From CAJJDF01 sp965657945 (lineage in GTDB: Bacteria > Bacteroidota > Bacteroidia > Flavobacteriales_D > CAJJDF01): DNA of 64,000 nt. Positions within the stretch are counted from its first letter, which is position 1. Each line of letters begins with the position of its first letter. The notes beneath the pieces were generated by a model, which had not been told where the DNA came from, ran no database searches, and saw nothing but the letters and a program-made list of their open reading frames with translations. The stretch spans positions 1-64,000 of the forward strand of contig CBFHPW010000005.1 in NCBI GenBank assembly GCA_965657945.1, written 5' to 3'. This document shows, piece by piece, positions 53,942 to 62,528 of this stretch. The translations under genes were made by a program, and so were the position numbers.

Positions 53942-55096
53942 ATGAATATAGGAATAATAGGAGCTGGCTCAATGGGGTCTGGAATTGCACAAGTGGCAGC
54001 CACAGCGGGTGAAGAAGTGATGGTATTTGATACCAACGAAACTGCCATTGAAAAAGCGGGAACAAGCTTAACCAAAATTTTTGCCAGATTAGTTGAGAAA
54101 GAAAAGTTTACACAAAATGAAGCTGACGATATACTGGGAAGAATCACCTTTATAGATTCGTTAGAACTTCTCGAAAATTCCGACTTAATTATTGAAGCCA
54201 TCATCGAAAATTTAGAAATCAAGCAATCGGTGTTTAGTCAGTTGGAAAAAATTGTTTCGGATGAATGCATCCTAGCGTCCAACACTTCTTCTTTGTCAAT
54301 AGCCTCTATTTCTTCGGCTTGCCAACATCCCGAAAGAGTGATTGGAATACACTTTTTTAATCCGGCTCCATTGATGAAATTGGTTGAGATTATTCCGAGT
54401 ATCACAACCCATACTGAGGTAACAAAAAAAGCTAAAACAACGATAGATAACTGGAAAAAAGTAACCGCTTTAGTGAAAGACACTCCAGGTTTTATTGTAA
54501 ATCGTGTAGCACGTCCCTTTTATGGAGAAGCTTTACGTATTTATGAAGAAGGAATCGCTGATTTTGTAACGATTGATGCAGCCATGAAAGAAATTGGCGG
54601 CTTCAGAATGGGACCTTTTGAACTGATGGACTACATAGGCAATGATGTAAACTACACGGTAACAGAGACAGTGTTCACCTCCTTTTATTTTGACCCACGA
54701 TACAAACCTTCTTTTACACAAAAACGATTTGCCGAAGCGGGATTATTAGGGAGAAAAACTGGAAAAGGATTTTATGACTACAATCCAGAGGCTGGAAAAG
54801 AAACAGCAAGCACGGACAAAGAGCTTAAGCAATCAATTTTTGATAGAATATTAGCCATGCTTATCAACGAAGCGGTAGATGCTGTTTTTTGGCAAGTTGC
54901 TAGTGCAGAAGATATTGACCTTGCGATGCGTTTTGGGACCAACTACCCAAAAGGACTATTGGCATGGTGCGATGAAATTGGAGCAAACAAACCTCTTTCT
55001 ATTTTAGAAAACTTGTACCAAACCTACGGGGAAGACCGTTACAGACCAAGTAGCTTACTCAGAAAAATAGCGAAAGAAAATGCTTCATTTTTTTAA
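53942..55096 (+). CDS. paaH: 3-hydroxyacyl-CoA dehydrogenase, PaaH-like
   Basis: 384 residues. Rossmann motif GIIGAGSMGSGIAQVAA at the N-terminus, catalytic region IGIHFFNPAPLMKLVEI (His) and TPGFIVNRVARPFYGEA, then two tandem C-terminal helical domains (about 190-280 and 295-384), the longer layout of PaaH/PaaC. It oxidises 3-hydroxyadipyl-CoA or another 3-hydroxyacyl-CoA with NAD. No other phenylacetate genes (paaABCDE, paaZ, paaK) are in the window, so pathway placement is inferred only from the two enzymes. Confidence 0.87.
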   Translation: MNIGIIGAGSMGSGIAQVAATAGEEVMVFDTNETAIEKAGTSLTKIFARLVEKEKFTQNEADDILGRITFIDSLELLENSDLIIEAIIENLEIKQSVFSQLEKIVSDECILASNTSSLSIASISSACQHPERVIGIHFFNPAPLMKLVEIIPSITTHTEVTKKAKTTIDNWKKVTALVKDTPGFIVNRVARPFYGEALRIYEEGIADFVTIDAAMKEIGGFRMGPFELMDYIGNDVNYTVTETVFTSFYFDPRYKPSFTQKRFAEAGLLGRKTGKGFYDYNPEAGKETASTDKELKQSIFDRILAMLINEAVDAVFWQVASAEDIDLAMRFGTNYPKGLLAWCDEIGANKPLSILENLYQTYGEDRYRPSSLLRKIAKENASFF

Positions 55097-55148
55097 TCAC
55101 TTTTATTTTTTGTGTAAACGAAACTTTTATATATTTGCAAACCTTAAA

Positions 55149-55232
55149 GGAGAGGTGGCAGAGTGGTAATGCAGCAGATTGCTAATCTGTCGACCTTAAC
55201 TGGTCGCCAGGGTTCGAGTCCCTGTCTCTCCG
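55149..55232 (+). tRNA. tRNA-Ser (anticodon GCT)
   Basis: 84 nt. Acceptor GGAGAGG with TCTCTCC and discriminator G, anticodon loop TTGCTAA, long class-II variable arm GTCGACCTTAACTGGTCGCC, T-arm CAGGGTTCGAGTCCCTG. Reads AGC/AGU serine codons. A terminator follows 5 bases later. Confidence 0.95.
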
Positions 55233-55236
55233 CATA

Positions 55237-55277
55237 TAAAAAATCCCATTAACTAACGTTAATGGGATTTTTTTTTG
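55237..55277 (+). terminator. intrinsic terminator
   Basis: ATCCCATTAAC, loop taac, GTTAATGGGAT, flanked by A6 and T10: eleven-base stem ending the tRNA-Ser transcript. Confidence 0.92.
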
Positions 55278-55331
55278 TTAGGTAATCTATAGACACAATT
55301 CATTCATCGAATTTCAGTACCTTTAATTCTT

Positions 55332-55715
55332 ATGGACAACGACATTCTAGACGACTACTTTGTAAAAAAAACCAAGAAAGGATTTAATTTTAAGCTCTTT
55401 TATATTTGGACAGGGCTACTTGTGTTGGGTGTTATGTTCAAAATTCAACACTGGCCATTGGCTGGCTTATTTTTACTCGCTAGTTATGCGGGGCTTCTCT
55501 CCCACTCACTTATTGGCATACTATTTTTCAAAATGAGGGAATACCCCATATTGTTCTTTGGGCTCTTTGGGCTGTATCACTTTACAAAGATTATGTACGG
55601 AGCTTTTTTTCTAAATGGCCAACCTTACAATTTGTATGGAACTTCCATTTATACCGCAATTCTCGTATTTAGCTTTATCATTGAGTACATCCATATTCAA
55701 CGAAAAAAAGGTTAG
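55332..55715 (+). CDS. four-span membrane protein with GldL-like motif, unknown
   Basis: 127 residues, about four membrane spans (about 23-37, 45-67, 73-93, 102-120). The first is followed by VMFKIQHWPLAG, which closely resembles the FKIQHWPGAG segment after GldL's first span as I recall it. GldL is the T9SS/gliding proton-channel subunit, but the large cytoplasmic C-terminal part of GldL is absent. Function unknown; the motif is found in several unrelated small membrane proteins of the phylum. Confidence 0.6.
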   Translation: MDNDILDDYFVKKTKKGFNFKLFYIWTGLLVLGVMFKIQHWPLAGLFLLASYAGLLSHSLIGILFFKMREYPILFFGLFGLYHFTKIMYGAFFLNGQPYNLYGTSIYTAILVFSFIIEYIHIQRKKG

Positions 55716-55719
55716 CATT

Positions 55720-55932
55720 CTAAACTACGCGAATCAAATTCCCTTCAAACTCAATTTCATCACCCTTTCTTACTTTGTATCGCATTCGAGTTTCGATATC
55801 ACCGTTGCAGTAAACCAATTCCTCTCTTACTACTTCTTTTGCTTCTCCTCCACTTCCAACCAACGAGAGGGTTTTGAGCAATTGAATCAAATGGATGTAT
55901 TCGTCTGTTAGGGTAAATTCGTGTTCTTGCAA
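55720..55932 (-). CDS. small S4-domain RNA-binding protein (YbcJ-like)
   Basis: 70 residues starting at a TTG (55932); no in-frame ATG or GTG lies between the preceding stop and the conserved region. EYIHLIQLLKTLSLVGSGGEAKEVVREELVYCNGDIETRMRYKVRKGDEIEFEG is the single S4 domain of the YbcJ family, which binds structured RNA. Overlaps nothing; 14 bp follow the stop of the DUF7935-type gene on the same strand. Confidence 0.88.
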   Translation of the reverse strand: MQEHEFTLTDEYIHLIQLLKTLSLVGSGGEAKEVVREELVYCNGDIETRMRYKVRKGDEIEFEGNLIRVV

Positions 55933-55946
55933 AAGGGCTGTGCGTT

Positions 55947-56501
55947 TTATATGATTTCTTTTATTTCTTGTTTCACGTAATCCAGAGCGATTTGTGAAGG
56001 AGACTGAGGCAACACCATCATTTTTTCAAATATATCTCTGGTAAGCTCATTAGCGGTAGATTTTTTCTCCATGGAATTTGCCGCCATGTTTACAATCCTA
56101 ATGGTTTCTTCTTTGGCTTGTTTTACCAAGTTCCATGCATTTTCACTGATGTAAATCTGCTGAGCCACATTGTGCTCATATTCTTCTCTTATGTTCTGTA
56201 ATAAAGCTCCATGAAGTTGTGCTGCAGACATTTCTTCTGTCTTTGTCCGCATTACCAAACTACTTGGCTCTATGCGCTCCATAAATAACACAATTCTTTC
56301 GTAGGCTTGAAGCTTTAATGGAAACAAATGCTTTTGCTTGTCATTTCCCTGTTCGCTCTTGGGATTGGTAAAAACTCTTGCTGGTTCGGATTTCTGATTC
56401 TGTAATTCTTTCAATTTTCCTGAAAAATAAAAGTAAACAGCTCCCAAAACCAAGAATAGAACTACCACGATTGCCAACCATATATCTGTATTCATTTCCA
56501 T
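55947..56501 (-). CDS. DUF7935-like membrane-anchored protein
   Basis: 184 residues. One N-terminal span (about 7-27), a basic/Gln-rich linker, then a helical domain beginning LQAYERIVLFMERI and containing LVKQAKEETIRIVNMAANSM. I recognise this only as a conserved Bacteroidota family of unknown function. Cytoplasmic helical domain on an inner-membrane anchor is the visible architecture. Confidence 0.7.
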   Translation of the reverse strand: MEMNTDIWLAIVVVLFLVLGAVYFYFSGKLKELQNQKSEPARVFTNPKSEQGNDKQKHLFPLKLQAYERIVLFMERIEPSSLVMRTKTEEMSAAQLHGALLQNIREEYEHNVAQQIYISENAWNLVKQAKEETIRIVNMAANSMEKKSTANELTRDIFEKMMVLPQSPSQIALDYVKQEIKEII

Positions 56502-56557
56502 GTTTTAGTTTAATTTAAAGTCATTCCTTATGACAAATCTGTAAAAAAAAGTCTTAA

Positions 56558-56686
56558 CTATTTAGAATCCTTGTTATTCTTTTTTATTAATCCAAAATAT
56601 ACTACTCTACTGAAAAGGACAGCCAGCACAGAAACTATAATTCCTACAACAATTTCAATTCCATAATCCCTAAAAACACTTTCCAT
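56558..56686 (-). CDS. 42-residue single-span membrane protein coupled to glmS
   Basis: ATG at 56686 to TAG at 56558, 42 codons: MESVFRDYGIEIVVGIIVSV, continuing hydrophobic to about residue 29 and then a charged tail (LIKKNNKDSK). One clear membrane span with positive-inside topology for the C-terminus. It begins one base after the glmS TAA (TAATATGG), so reinitiation after glmS is plausible. Short length and lack of a family match make it a prediction, but the hydrophobic profile and coupling argue for a real gene. Confidence 0.6.
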   Translation of the reverse strand: MESVFRDYGIEIVVGIIVSVLAVLFSRVVYFGLIKKNNKDSK

Positions 56687-56687
56687 A

Positions 56688-58532
56688 TTATTCGACAGTT
56701 ACAGATTTTGCCAAGTTTCTTGGTTGATCCACGTTACAACCTCTCATAAGAGCAATGTGGTAAGATAACAACTGAAATGGAATGGTAGCCAAAATCGGAA
56801 TAAACTGTTCCTCGGTATGAGGAATTTCTATCACGTGATCGGCAGTTTCTTTCACATCTTCATCGCCTTGAGTTACAATAGCAATAATCTTTCCTTTTCG
56901 TGCTTTCACCTCTTGGATGTTGCTCACAACTTTTTCGTATGAAGGTCCTTTTGTAGCCACCACAAACACCGGCATTTCTTCATCTATCAAAGCAATAGGT
57001 CCGTGCTTCATTTCAGCAGCTGGATAACCTTCTGCATGAATGTAAGAAATCTCTTTTAATTTAAGTGCGCCCTCCAAAGCGACCGGAAAACTATATCCTC
57101 TTCCCAAATACAAGGCGTTATTCACATCTTTGTAAATTTTAGAAATTTCCTCACACAATGCATCTGATTTTAGGACTTCGGCTACTTTTTCTGGAATCGA
57201 CTCCAGTTCGAACAACAACCTATTTAGTTTCGATTTTTCTATCGTTCCTCTCTTTTGAGCCAATTGCATAGCTAGTAAAGAAAGAACAGTAACTTGTGCG
57301 GTAAAAGCCTTGGTCGATGCCACTCCAATTTCAGGTCCTGCATGGGTATAAGAACCCGCATGCGATTCTCGAGAAATAGTAGAACCTACCACGTTGCAAA
57401 TTCCTAAAATGGTAGCACCTTTTGATTTTGCTAATTTAATAGCTGCCAAGGTATCGGCTGTTTCTCCCGATTGTGAAATCGCTAAAACAACATCGTTTTC
57501 ACCAATAATTGGGTTTCTGTATCTAAATTCAGATGCGTACTCCACCTCAACTGGTATTCTTGCCAAGTCCTCAATCAAATATTCACCCACCAAACCAGCG
57601 TGCCAAGAGGTTCCGCAAGCGATGATAATAATTCGATCGGCATTCAGAATTTTGTTCTCATATTCTACAATACCGCCTAAAGACACAAAACCTTTTTGGG
57701 CATTGATTCTTCCTCTCATGCAATCCAAAATTGTTTTGGGCTGCTCAAATATTTCTTTCAACATGAAGTGAGGATAACCTCCTTTCTCCAAGACATCCAA
57801 CTGCATAGATAGCTCCTGAATAGCTGGAGAAATATCTTGGTTGTTCAATTTTTTAATTTTCAACCCATTTTTAATGCTAATTGTTGCAATCTCTTCATCT
57901 TCCAAATACACTACATTCTTCGTATATTCGATAATAGGAGTCGCATCTGAACCTACATAAAAATCATTATCTCCTATTCCAATAACCAATGGGCTACTTT
58001 TTTTTGCAAGCACCAATTCGTCCGAATTGTTCTTATCCATCACTACAATAGCGTAGGCACCCACAACTTTTGTTAAGGAAACTCTTACTGCCTCAAACAG
58101 CGATAAATTTTCTTTGTTTTTTACCTCTTCAATTAAGTGAATCAATACTTCGGTATCGGTATCGCTGTAAAATTTATGTCCTCTAGTTTTCAACTCTTTT
58201 TTGAGAATCGCATAGTTTTCAATAATTCCATTGTGGATGAGTACTAAGTTGCCATCGCCCGAAGCATGAGGGTGAGCATTTACATCGTTTGCAGGACCGT
58301 GAGTTGCCCATCTTGTGTGACCAATTCCTATAGTACCTTCCGTACTTTGTTCGCCAATAAACTCCTCGAGTTTGGCTACCTTTCCTTTTCTTTTGAAAAA
58401 TTTAAGTTCTTGACTCTTGCCAGAAATAGCAATTCCAGCGCTGTCATAGCCTCTGTATTCTAATCTTTTAAGTCCTTTTATTAAGATGTCGTAAGCTTGT
58501 TTTTCGCCTACATAACCGACAATTCCACACAT
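56688..58532 (-). CDS. glmS: glutamine-fructose-6-phosphate aminotransferase (isomerizing)
   Basis: 614 residues. The processed N-terminus exposes Cys2 (MCGIVGYVG), the glutaminase nucleophile; HTRWATHG and GNLVLIHNGIIENY belong to the same domain. Two SIS domains follow (about 290-430 and 460-600) with ACGTSWHAGLVGEY, ISQSGETADTLAA and the C-terminal PRNLAKSVTVE. It makes glucosamine-6-phosphate for peptidoglycan and LPS. The upstream DUF4270 gene lies 12 bp away on the same strand. No ribozyme leader is visible. Confidence 0.98.
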   Translation of the reverse strand: MCGIVGYVGEKQAYDILIKGLKRLEYRGYDSAGIAISGKSQELKFFKRKGKVAKLEEFIGEQSTEGTIGIGHTRWATHGPANDVNAHPHASGDGNLVLIHNGIIENYAILKKELKTRGHKFYSDTDTEVLIHLIEEVKNKENLSLFEAVRVSLTKVVGAYAIVVMDKNNSDELVLAKKSSPLVIGIGDNDFYVGSDATPIIEYTKNVVYLEDEEIATISIKNGLKIKKLNNQDISPAIQELSMQLDVLEKGGYPHFMLKEIFEQPKTILDCMRGRINAQKGFVSLGGIVEYENKILNADRIIIIACGTSWHAGLVGEYLIEDLARIPVEVEYASEFRYRNPIIGENDVVLAISQSGETADTLAAIKLAKSKGATILGICNVVGSTISRESHAGSYTHAGPEIGVASTKAFTAQVTVLSLLAMQLAQKRGTIEKSKLNRLLFELESIPEKVAEVLKSDALCEEISKIYKDVNNALYLGRGYSFPVALEGALKLKEISYIHAEGYPAAEMKHGPIALIDEEMPVFVVATKGPSYEKVVSNIQEVKARKGKIIAIVTQGDEDVKETADHVIEIPHTEEQFIPILATIPFQLLSYHIALMRGCNVDQPRNLAKSVTVE

Positions 58533-58544
58533 AGTTTTATGTAT

Positions 58545-59885
58545 TTAGTATTTGGTATAAGTAATTGTGAGCTCAGGTTTTCTTACCGCAGAATTATGTC
58601 CATAAAAGACTGTTCTGTTGGGCGTAACCATTGCCGAGATTGTTTCTAAAGTTAATCTATTGTTCGGAAAATTCCCATTTAATAAATTATTTAAATATCG
58701 AGTAATTGTGAATTCGTATTGACTGTCGTCTTCGTTCCATTGCCCACCTACATTATCTAGCCCAGCTTGGCCCGAAAACATAGTTTGGTCCAATAACAAA
58801 TATTTCAACTCATTCTCATTTCTTATGATGAGTAATTGCTCTATCGGGTCGAAGTCATTTCCAGCAGTATTGTCCACTGGCAACTTAAGCACCGCTTTGT
58901 TTATGATGATATTTGAGTCTTTTAGCCTCATCACATCAGTAAAATTTATTTCAGTCTTCAATCCATCTAATCCTTGTACGTAAACCACGGAAGACCCTAA
59001 AGTGCTATCGGCCAACTGACTTGGCACCATGGTTCCTGAGTAATCGTGGGTGTTTCTATTTACTCTTGCACAATTTGTATTCATAAGCAGACTAAAAGTC
59101 AAGGTGTCTTTCGATGCTGTATCTCTGTAATACAAAGTCACCGAAGAATTGAGTGAAATCAAATTCAAAAGCAAAATGGCTCCTTGATTTATTCCTTGTC
59201 CCGGGTTATTCACTTTCACCTCAATTCCTTTCAGAAACTGCAAAAAATTATCATTATCGGTAAGGGTTGAATTTCCGCTTTCGTCAATAATTTTTTGCCC
59301 AAACGAGTTGTCTAATGTTAACCTCAATTGAGCTGGAAAAGAATCATTAGCCGTAAACACAGTAGAGCTCGGGTCAGGAGTTTGAACTCTTGAACTTGGC
59401 ACAACTAAATTTGTCGGGTTAGTCGAAAAACTCTTCCCATTGTAATAAGCTGAATCCAAAAAGAACTCTTCGGTAACTTCTAATACCTCAAAATTCTGTG
59501 GATCTAACGAACCGTAATAATCTTTGTACTCCAATGACAGAACTACTGAATCCAACACAATATCTGTGAGGCTGCCGCTTCCCGCAAAATCAACATTATC
59601 CACGGGCAATCTCAGTTGGGTGTAAAAACTTGATTCTGTTTTTCCTACATCTGGATCATTCATACTTCCCAATGTGGCAGTAGAAAGCTCATCGGCCCTC
59701 AATGAATCTGCTTCTTTGGTATAGGTTATAATATCAAAATCCGAGATTTGATTTATTCCTAAGTCTTCCTTCTGTAGTTCAGTCCCAATAAAGTTGTCTT
59801 CTTTTTTACAGTTGCTTAGGGTTAAAACAACTACGGAAAGCAAAATTGCTTTCCGTAGAATATTGTTTGAAAAAATGAAATTCAT
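58545..59885 (-). CDS. DUF4270 outer-membrane lipoprotein
   Basis: 446 residues. Lipobox LSNC at about 23-26 (LTLSNCKKEDNFIG). The remainder is beta-rich with SDFDIITYTKEADSL, LGSMNDPDVGKTESSFYTQLRLP and IVLDSVVLSLEYKDYYG, the DUF4270 family text. This family is almost always next to glmS and the glycogen synthase in Flavobacteriales, as here (recalled synteny). Function unknown; surface-exposed lipoprotein. Confidence 0.88.
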   Translation of the reverse strand: MNFIFSNNILRKAILLSVVVLTLSNCKKEDNFIGTELQKEDLGINQISDFDIITYTKEADSLRADELSTATLGSMNDPDVGKTESSFYTQLRLPVDNVDFAGSGSLTDIVLDSVVLSLEYKDYYGSLDPQNFEVLEVTEEFFLDSAYYNGKSFSTNPTNLVVPSSRVQTPDPSSTVFTANDSFPAQLRLTLDNSFGQKIIDESGNSTLTDNDNFLQFLKGIEVKVNNPGQGINQGAILLLNLISLNSSVTLYYRDTASKDTLTFSLLMNTNCARVNRNTHDYSGTMVPSQLADSTLGSSVVYVQGLDGLKTEINFTDVMRLKDSNIIINKAVLKLPVDNTAGNDFDPIEQLLIIRNENELKYLLLDQTMFSGQAGLDNVGGQWNEDDSQYEFTITRYLNNLLNGNFPNNRLTLETISAMVTPNRTVFYGHNSAVRKPELTITYTKY

Positions 59886-59904
59886 TCTTGTGTTTGCATT
59901 AAAT

Positions 59905-60738
59905 TTATTCAGCTAATTTAGGTTCTTTTTCCAGGATTTCGTCATAAAAATTGGAACAATCTTCGTGATGCTGTTCTGAATTAACAAACTTTAACGAGTC
60001 TGCATCAGACTTGTTGACGTAGTCGATAATATCCGAGTCTATATTATCTGAAAACAACACAATCCCATCTGAATGATCAATAGCTGTTTTTGTAAGATTT
60101 AAATAATCCGAACCTTTTTTAATGTGGTTCATAAAACTCTCCTCAACTCCATCAAATTTCAACACATCTTCGATGTTATCATTCAATTCTCCTTCAAAAG
60201 AATCTTCATACAAAGAACTTACTACTTTTGTGTTTGCGTAGTGTGGATCATCCTTAAAGTAAGTTTTTAGATACAATGGCAACAAGGCAGTCATCCATCC
60301 ATGACAGTGAATTACATCGGGGATCCAACCTAGTTTTTTCACGGTCTCTAATGTTCCTCTAATAAAGAAAACTGAACGCTGAACGTTGTCTTCAAACAAT
60401 TTCCCTTTTTCATCTTTAACAATGGCTTTTCTCTTAAAATACTCTTCGTTATCAATAAAGTAAACTTGCATTTTGGCGGAAGGAATAGAGGCTACTTTGA
60501 TAATTAACGGATGATCTACATCATTGATTATCATGTTCATACCTGACAAACGAATCACCTCATGCAGTTGGTTTCTTCTCTCGTTTACTAGGCCATATCT
60601 TGGCATAAAAACTCTAATCTCTTTTCCGCTTTCTTGTGTTTTTTGGGCTAACGTTTTCACGTTTTTAGAAATCTCAGAAGACTTTAAGAAAGGAGTGACT
60701 TCTTGAGAAATGTATAAAATTCTTTTTTTACTACTCAT
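59905..60738 (-). CDS. glycogen/starch synthase N-terminal-domain protein (GT5 family)
   Basis: 277 residues, about half of a true glycogen synthase: it begins MSSKKRILYISQEVTPFLKSSEI (GT5 normally has K-x-G-G-L-A-D-V after this strand) and contains PDVIHCHGWMTALLPLYL, the N-terminal GT-B domain. The second GT-B domain that binds ADP-glucose is missing, and the K-x-G-G-L motif is replaced by LKSSEISKN. So glucosyl transfer is doubtful despite the family name. Divergent from panC, with a good promoter in between. Confidence 0.82.
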   Translation of the reverse strand: MSSKKRILYISQEVTPFLKSSEISKNVKTLAQKTQESGKEIRVFMPRYGLVNERRNQLHEVIRLSGMNMIINDVDHPLIIKVASIPSAKMQVYFIDNEEYFKRKAIVKDEKGKLFEDNVQRSVFFIRGTLETVKKLGWIPDVIHCHGWMTALLPLYLKTYFKDDPHYANTKVVSSLYEDSFEGELNDNIEDVLKFDGVEESFMNHIKKGSDYLNLTKTAIDHSDGIVLFSDNIDSDIIDYVNKSDADSLKFVNSEQHHEDCSNFYDEILEKEPKLAE

Positions 60739-60781
60739 ATAGGTTCAGTATGATTTAAGGAGTGTTTAAAGTTAAACTTTA

Positions 60782-60812
60782 CAAAAGTACGAAAAATTGT
60801 CGGAATTATCAA
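60782..60812 (-). promoter_or_regulatory. predicted promoter for the glycogen-synthase-like / DUF4270 / glmS run
   Basis: On the minus strand TTG (60812-60810), 20-bp spacer, TACTTTTG (60789-60782), 44 bp before the ATG at 60738. Fits the TAnnTTTG class. Confidence 0.55.
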
Positions 60813-60853
60813 TATTTTCAGTTAGTTTAGCTGATTCTACAGGACTTACAGAC

Positions 60854-61693
60854 ATGGAATTGATACAAAAAAGTAGCGAATTAAAAATCCTACTGAACAA
60901 AAAAAAATCAGAGAATAAAACAATTGGATTTGTTCCCACAATGGGAGCCTTACATTCTGGACATGTCTCGCTTATTGAAAAAGCTCGTAGTGAGTGCGAC
61001 ATTGTAGTTTGTAGTATTTTTGTTAACCCAACCCAGTTCAACGAACAAAGCGATTTAGACAACTATCCGAGAACGCTCGAGACTGATTCTGCTTTGATTG
61101 AATCAGTGTGCGACTATTTGTTCGTGCCAGAGTCAGTTGAAGAAATTTACGGTGCCAATATCACGCTTCAAGAATTTGATTTTGGAGGAATTGAAAAAGA
61201 ACTGGAAGGAGAATTTAGACCAGGGCATTTCCAAGGAATGGCCAATGTGGTCAGTATTCTACTCAATTTGGTTGAAGCCGACAATGCCTATTTTGGCCTG
61301 AAAGATTACCAGCAATTCAAGATCGTAGAAAAACTCACCCAATTAATCCAGTTGGACACAAAAATAGTTGGTTGCCCAATCATTCGCGAAACTAATGGAT
61401 TAGCCAGAAGCTCAAGAAATGAGTTGCTCACAGAAAAAGCGAGAGAAGCTGCAGCTATCATTCATTTCAGCTTGCGATACATCGAGTTGTTTCATCCTTT
61501 TTTCGAAATACAAGAAATCCAAAAAAAAGCTAAACAAATGATTCAGGGAATATTGGACGTAGAATACCTCGAAATAAGAGATGCCGAAAATTTGGGACTT
61601 ATTGCTGATTGGAACAACCAAAATGGTGTTTTTGTATCGTTTGCAGGCACCATTGAAGGAGTTCGACTCATCGATAATATTTGCTTTTTTTAA
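60854..61693 (+). CDS. panC: pantothenate synthetase
   Basis: 279 residues from the ATG at 60854 (a TTG 19 codons upstream is open but lies in the divergent promoter). VPTMGALHSGHVSLIEKA is the nucleotide-binding HxGH region, VSIFVNPTQFN-like text (here CSIFVNPTQFNEQ) and LGLKDYQQFKIVEKL-like text (FGLKDYQQFKIV) complete the beta-alanine/pantoate sites, and RETNGLARSSRNELL is the KMSKS-like loop. It ligates pantoate and beta-alanine with ATP. panD, often next in this phylum, is replaced here by a DUF2007 gene. Confidence 0.96.
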   Translation: MELIQKSSELKILLNKKKSENKTIGFVPTMGALHSGHVSLIEKARSECDIVVCSIFVNPTQFNEQSDLDNYPRTLETDSALIESVCDYLFVPESVEEIYGANITLQEFDFGGIEKELEGEFRPGHFQGMANVVSILLNLVEADNAYFGLKDYQQFKIVEKLTQLIQLDTKIVGCPIIRETNGLARSSRNELLTEKAREAAAIIHFSLRYIELFHPFFEIQEIQKKAKQMIQGILDVEYLEIRDAENLGLIADWNNQNGVFVSFAGTIEGVRLIDNICFF

Positions 61694-61714
61694 CAAGAAC
61701 CAAAATTCCTTTTC

Positions 61715-62059
61715 ATGTCATTCAAAACTATCCATATCACCAACGAATCTTCAGAGGCTGAAGTAATCAAAGTACAATTGGCCGAAGTGGGAATAACGGC
61801 AGTACTTCTCGACACATTGTCTGCTCAAGTCACTGGGGTTCCTTTGCAAGTTGGAGGAATCAAAGTACAAGTAGAGGAGAATCAAATGGAACAAGCACTT
61901 CAACTCTTGATAGAGCTAGGCTACACATCAGAAGAACAACTCAAAAAAGAATCTGAAACAGTTGTTTCTATCGCCCAAATCAACAGATTTAACAAGGGAC
62001 TAAAAATAGCATTAGCCATCTTAGTAATTGGTTTGGTTGTACTGTTTTTGGCAAACTAG
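61715..62059 (+). CDS. DUF2007-domain membrane protein
   Basis: 114 residues: an N-terminal DUF2007 domain (about 1-75; EAEVIKVQLAEVGITAVLLD, VEENQMEQALQLL) with the putative signal-transducing beta-alpha-beta fold, then one C-terminal span (about 92-112). Function unknown. It starts 21 bp after panC, so probably in the same transcript. Confidence 0.82.
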   Translation: MSFKTIHITNESSEAEVIKVQLAEVGITAVLLDTLSAQVTGVPLQVGGIKVQVEENQMEQALQLLIELGYTSEEQLKKESETVVSIAQINRFNKGLKIALAILVIGLVVLFLAN

Positions 62060-62065
62060 CACCAG

Positions 62066-62519
62066 TTAGCCGTTTTTTACAAACCTTGGAAAAAAGGTAA
62101 TTCCTTTAGGAATTAGTAGGTTGAAGTCCTTCATTCCTTCGTATTTGAAAATAATAGAAGTATTCTCTTCCGCGAAAGATAATTCAGTATCCATGTAAAA
62201 ATCATCGTTTACCCACAACATGATGTATCCCGATTTTTTTTGAATTGAAAACTGTAGGTGCTTGTCCTTGAATAAACGACAGAAAATAATTAGTTCCAGC
62301 TCGTTTGGGCAAACCAAATATTGTGCCCGACTCAAACCTAGTTGTTTCTAATCTAGTTCCTTGAATTTTTAGCAGGTTGAATTCTTCTAAAGGCAAGGGA
62401 TTAATAATTGATACCTTTTTGGGTAAATCTAAATGGAAAATTGTGTCTTGAAACAAACAGGTAAAAGTAAGAAGCAAACTGAAAAGTAAAATGAATCGCT
62501 TCCTTTTTTGTTTTAAAAT
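62066..62519 (-). pseudogene. secreted-protein gene with A8 frame disruption and no ATG
   Basis: Two overlapping minus-strand frames join into one sensible protein if one base is removed from an eight-A run at 62234-62241. The upstream frame gives KRFILLFSLLLTFTCLFQ (signal peptide), DTIFHLDLP... up to APTVFNSKK; the downstream frame continues SGYIMLWVNDDFYMDTELSF and ends PRFVKNG. Read straight, the first frame runs to an unrelated tail (IGIHHVVGKR). There is no ATG or GTG: candidates are ATT at 62519 and TTG at 62477, directly after the stop of the TraB-like gene in the same frame. Decay, a sequence error or slippage could explain it. Confidence 0.6.
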
Positions 62520-62528
62520 TAGAGGGAA

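Noticed and set aside
53869..54222. 117-codon minus-strand frame over the PaaH-like gene
   Set aside because: Shadow of the Rossmann domain.
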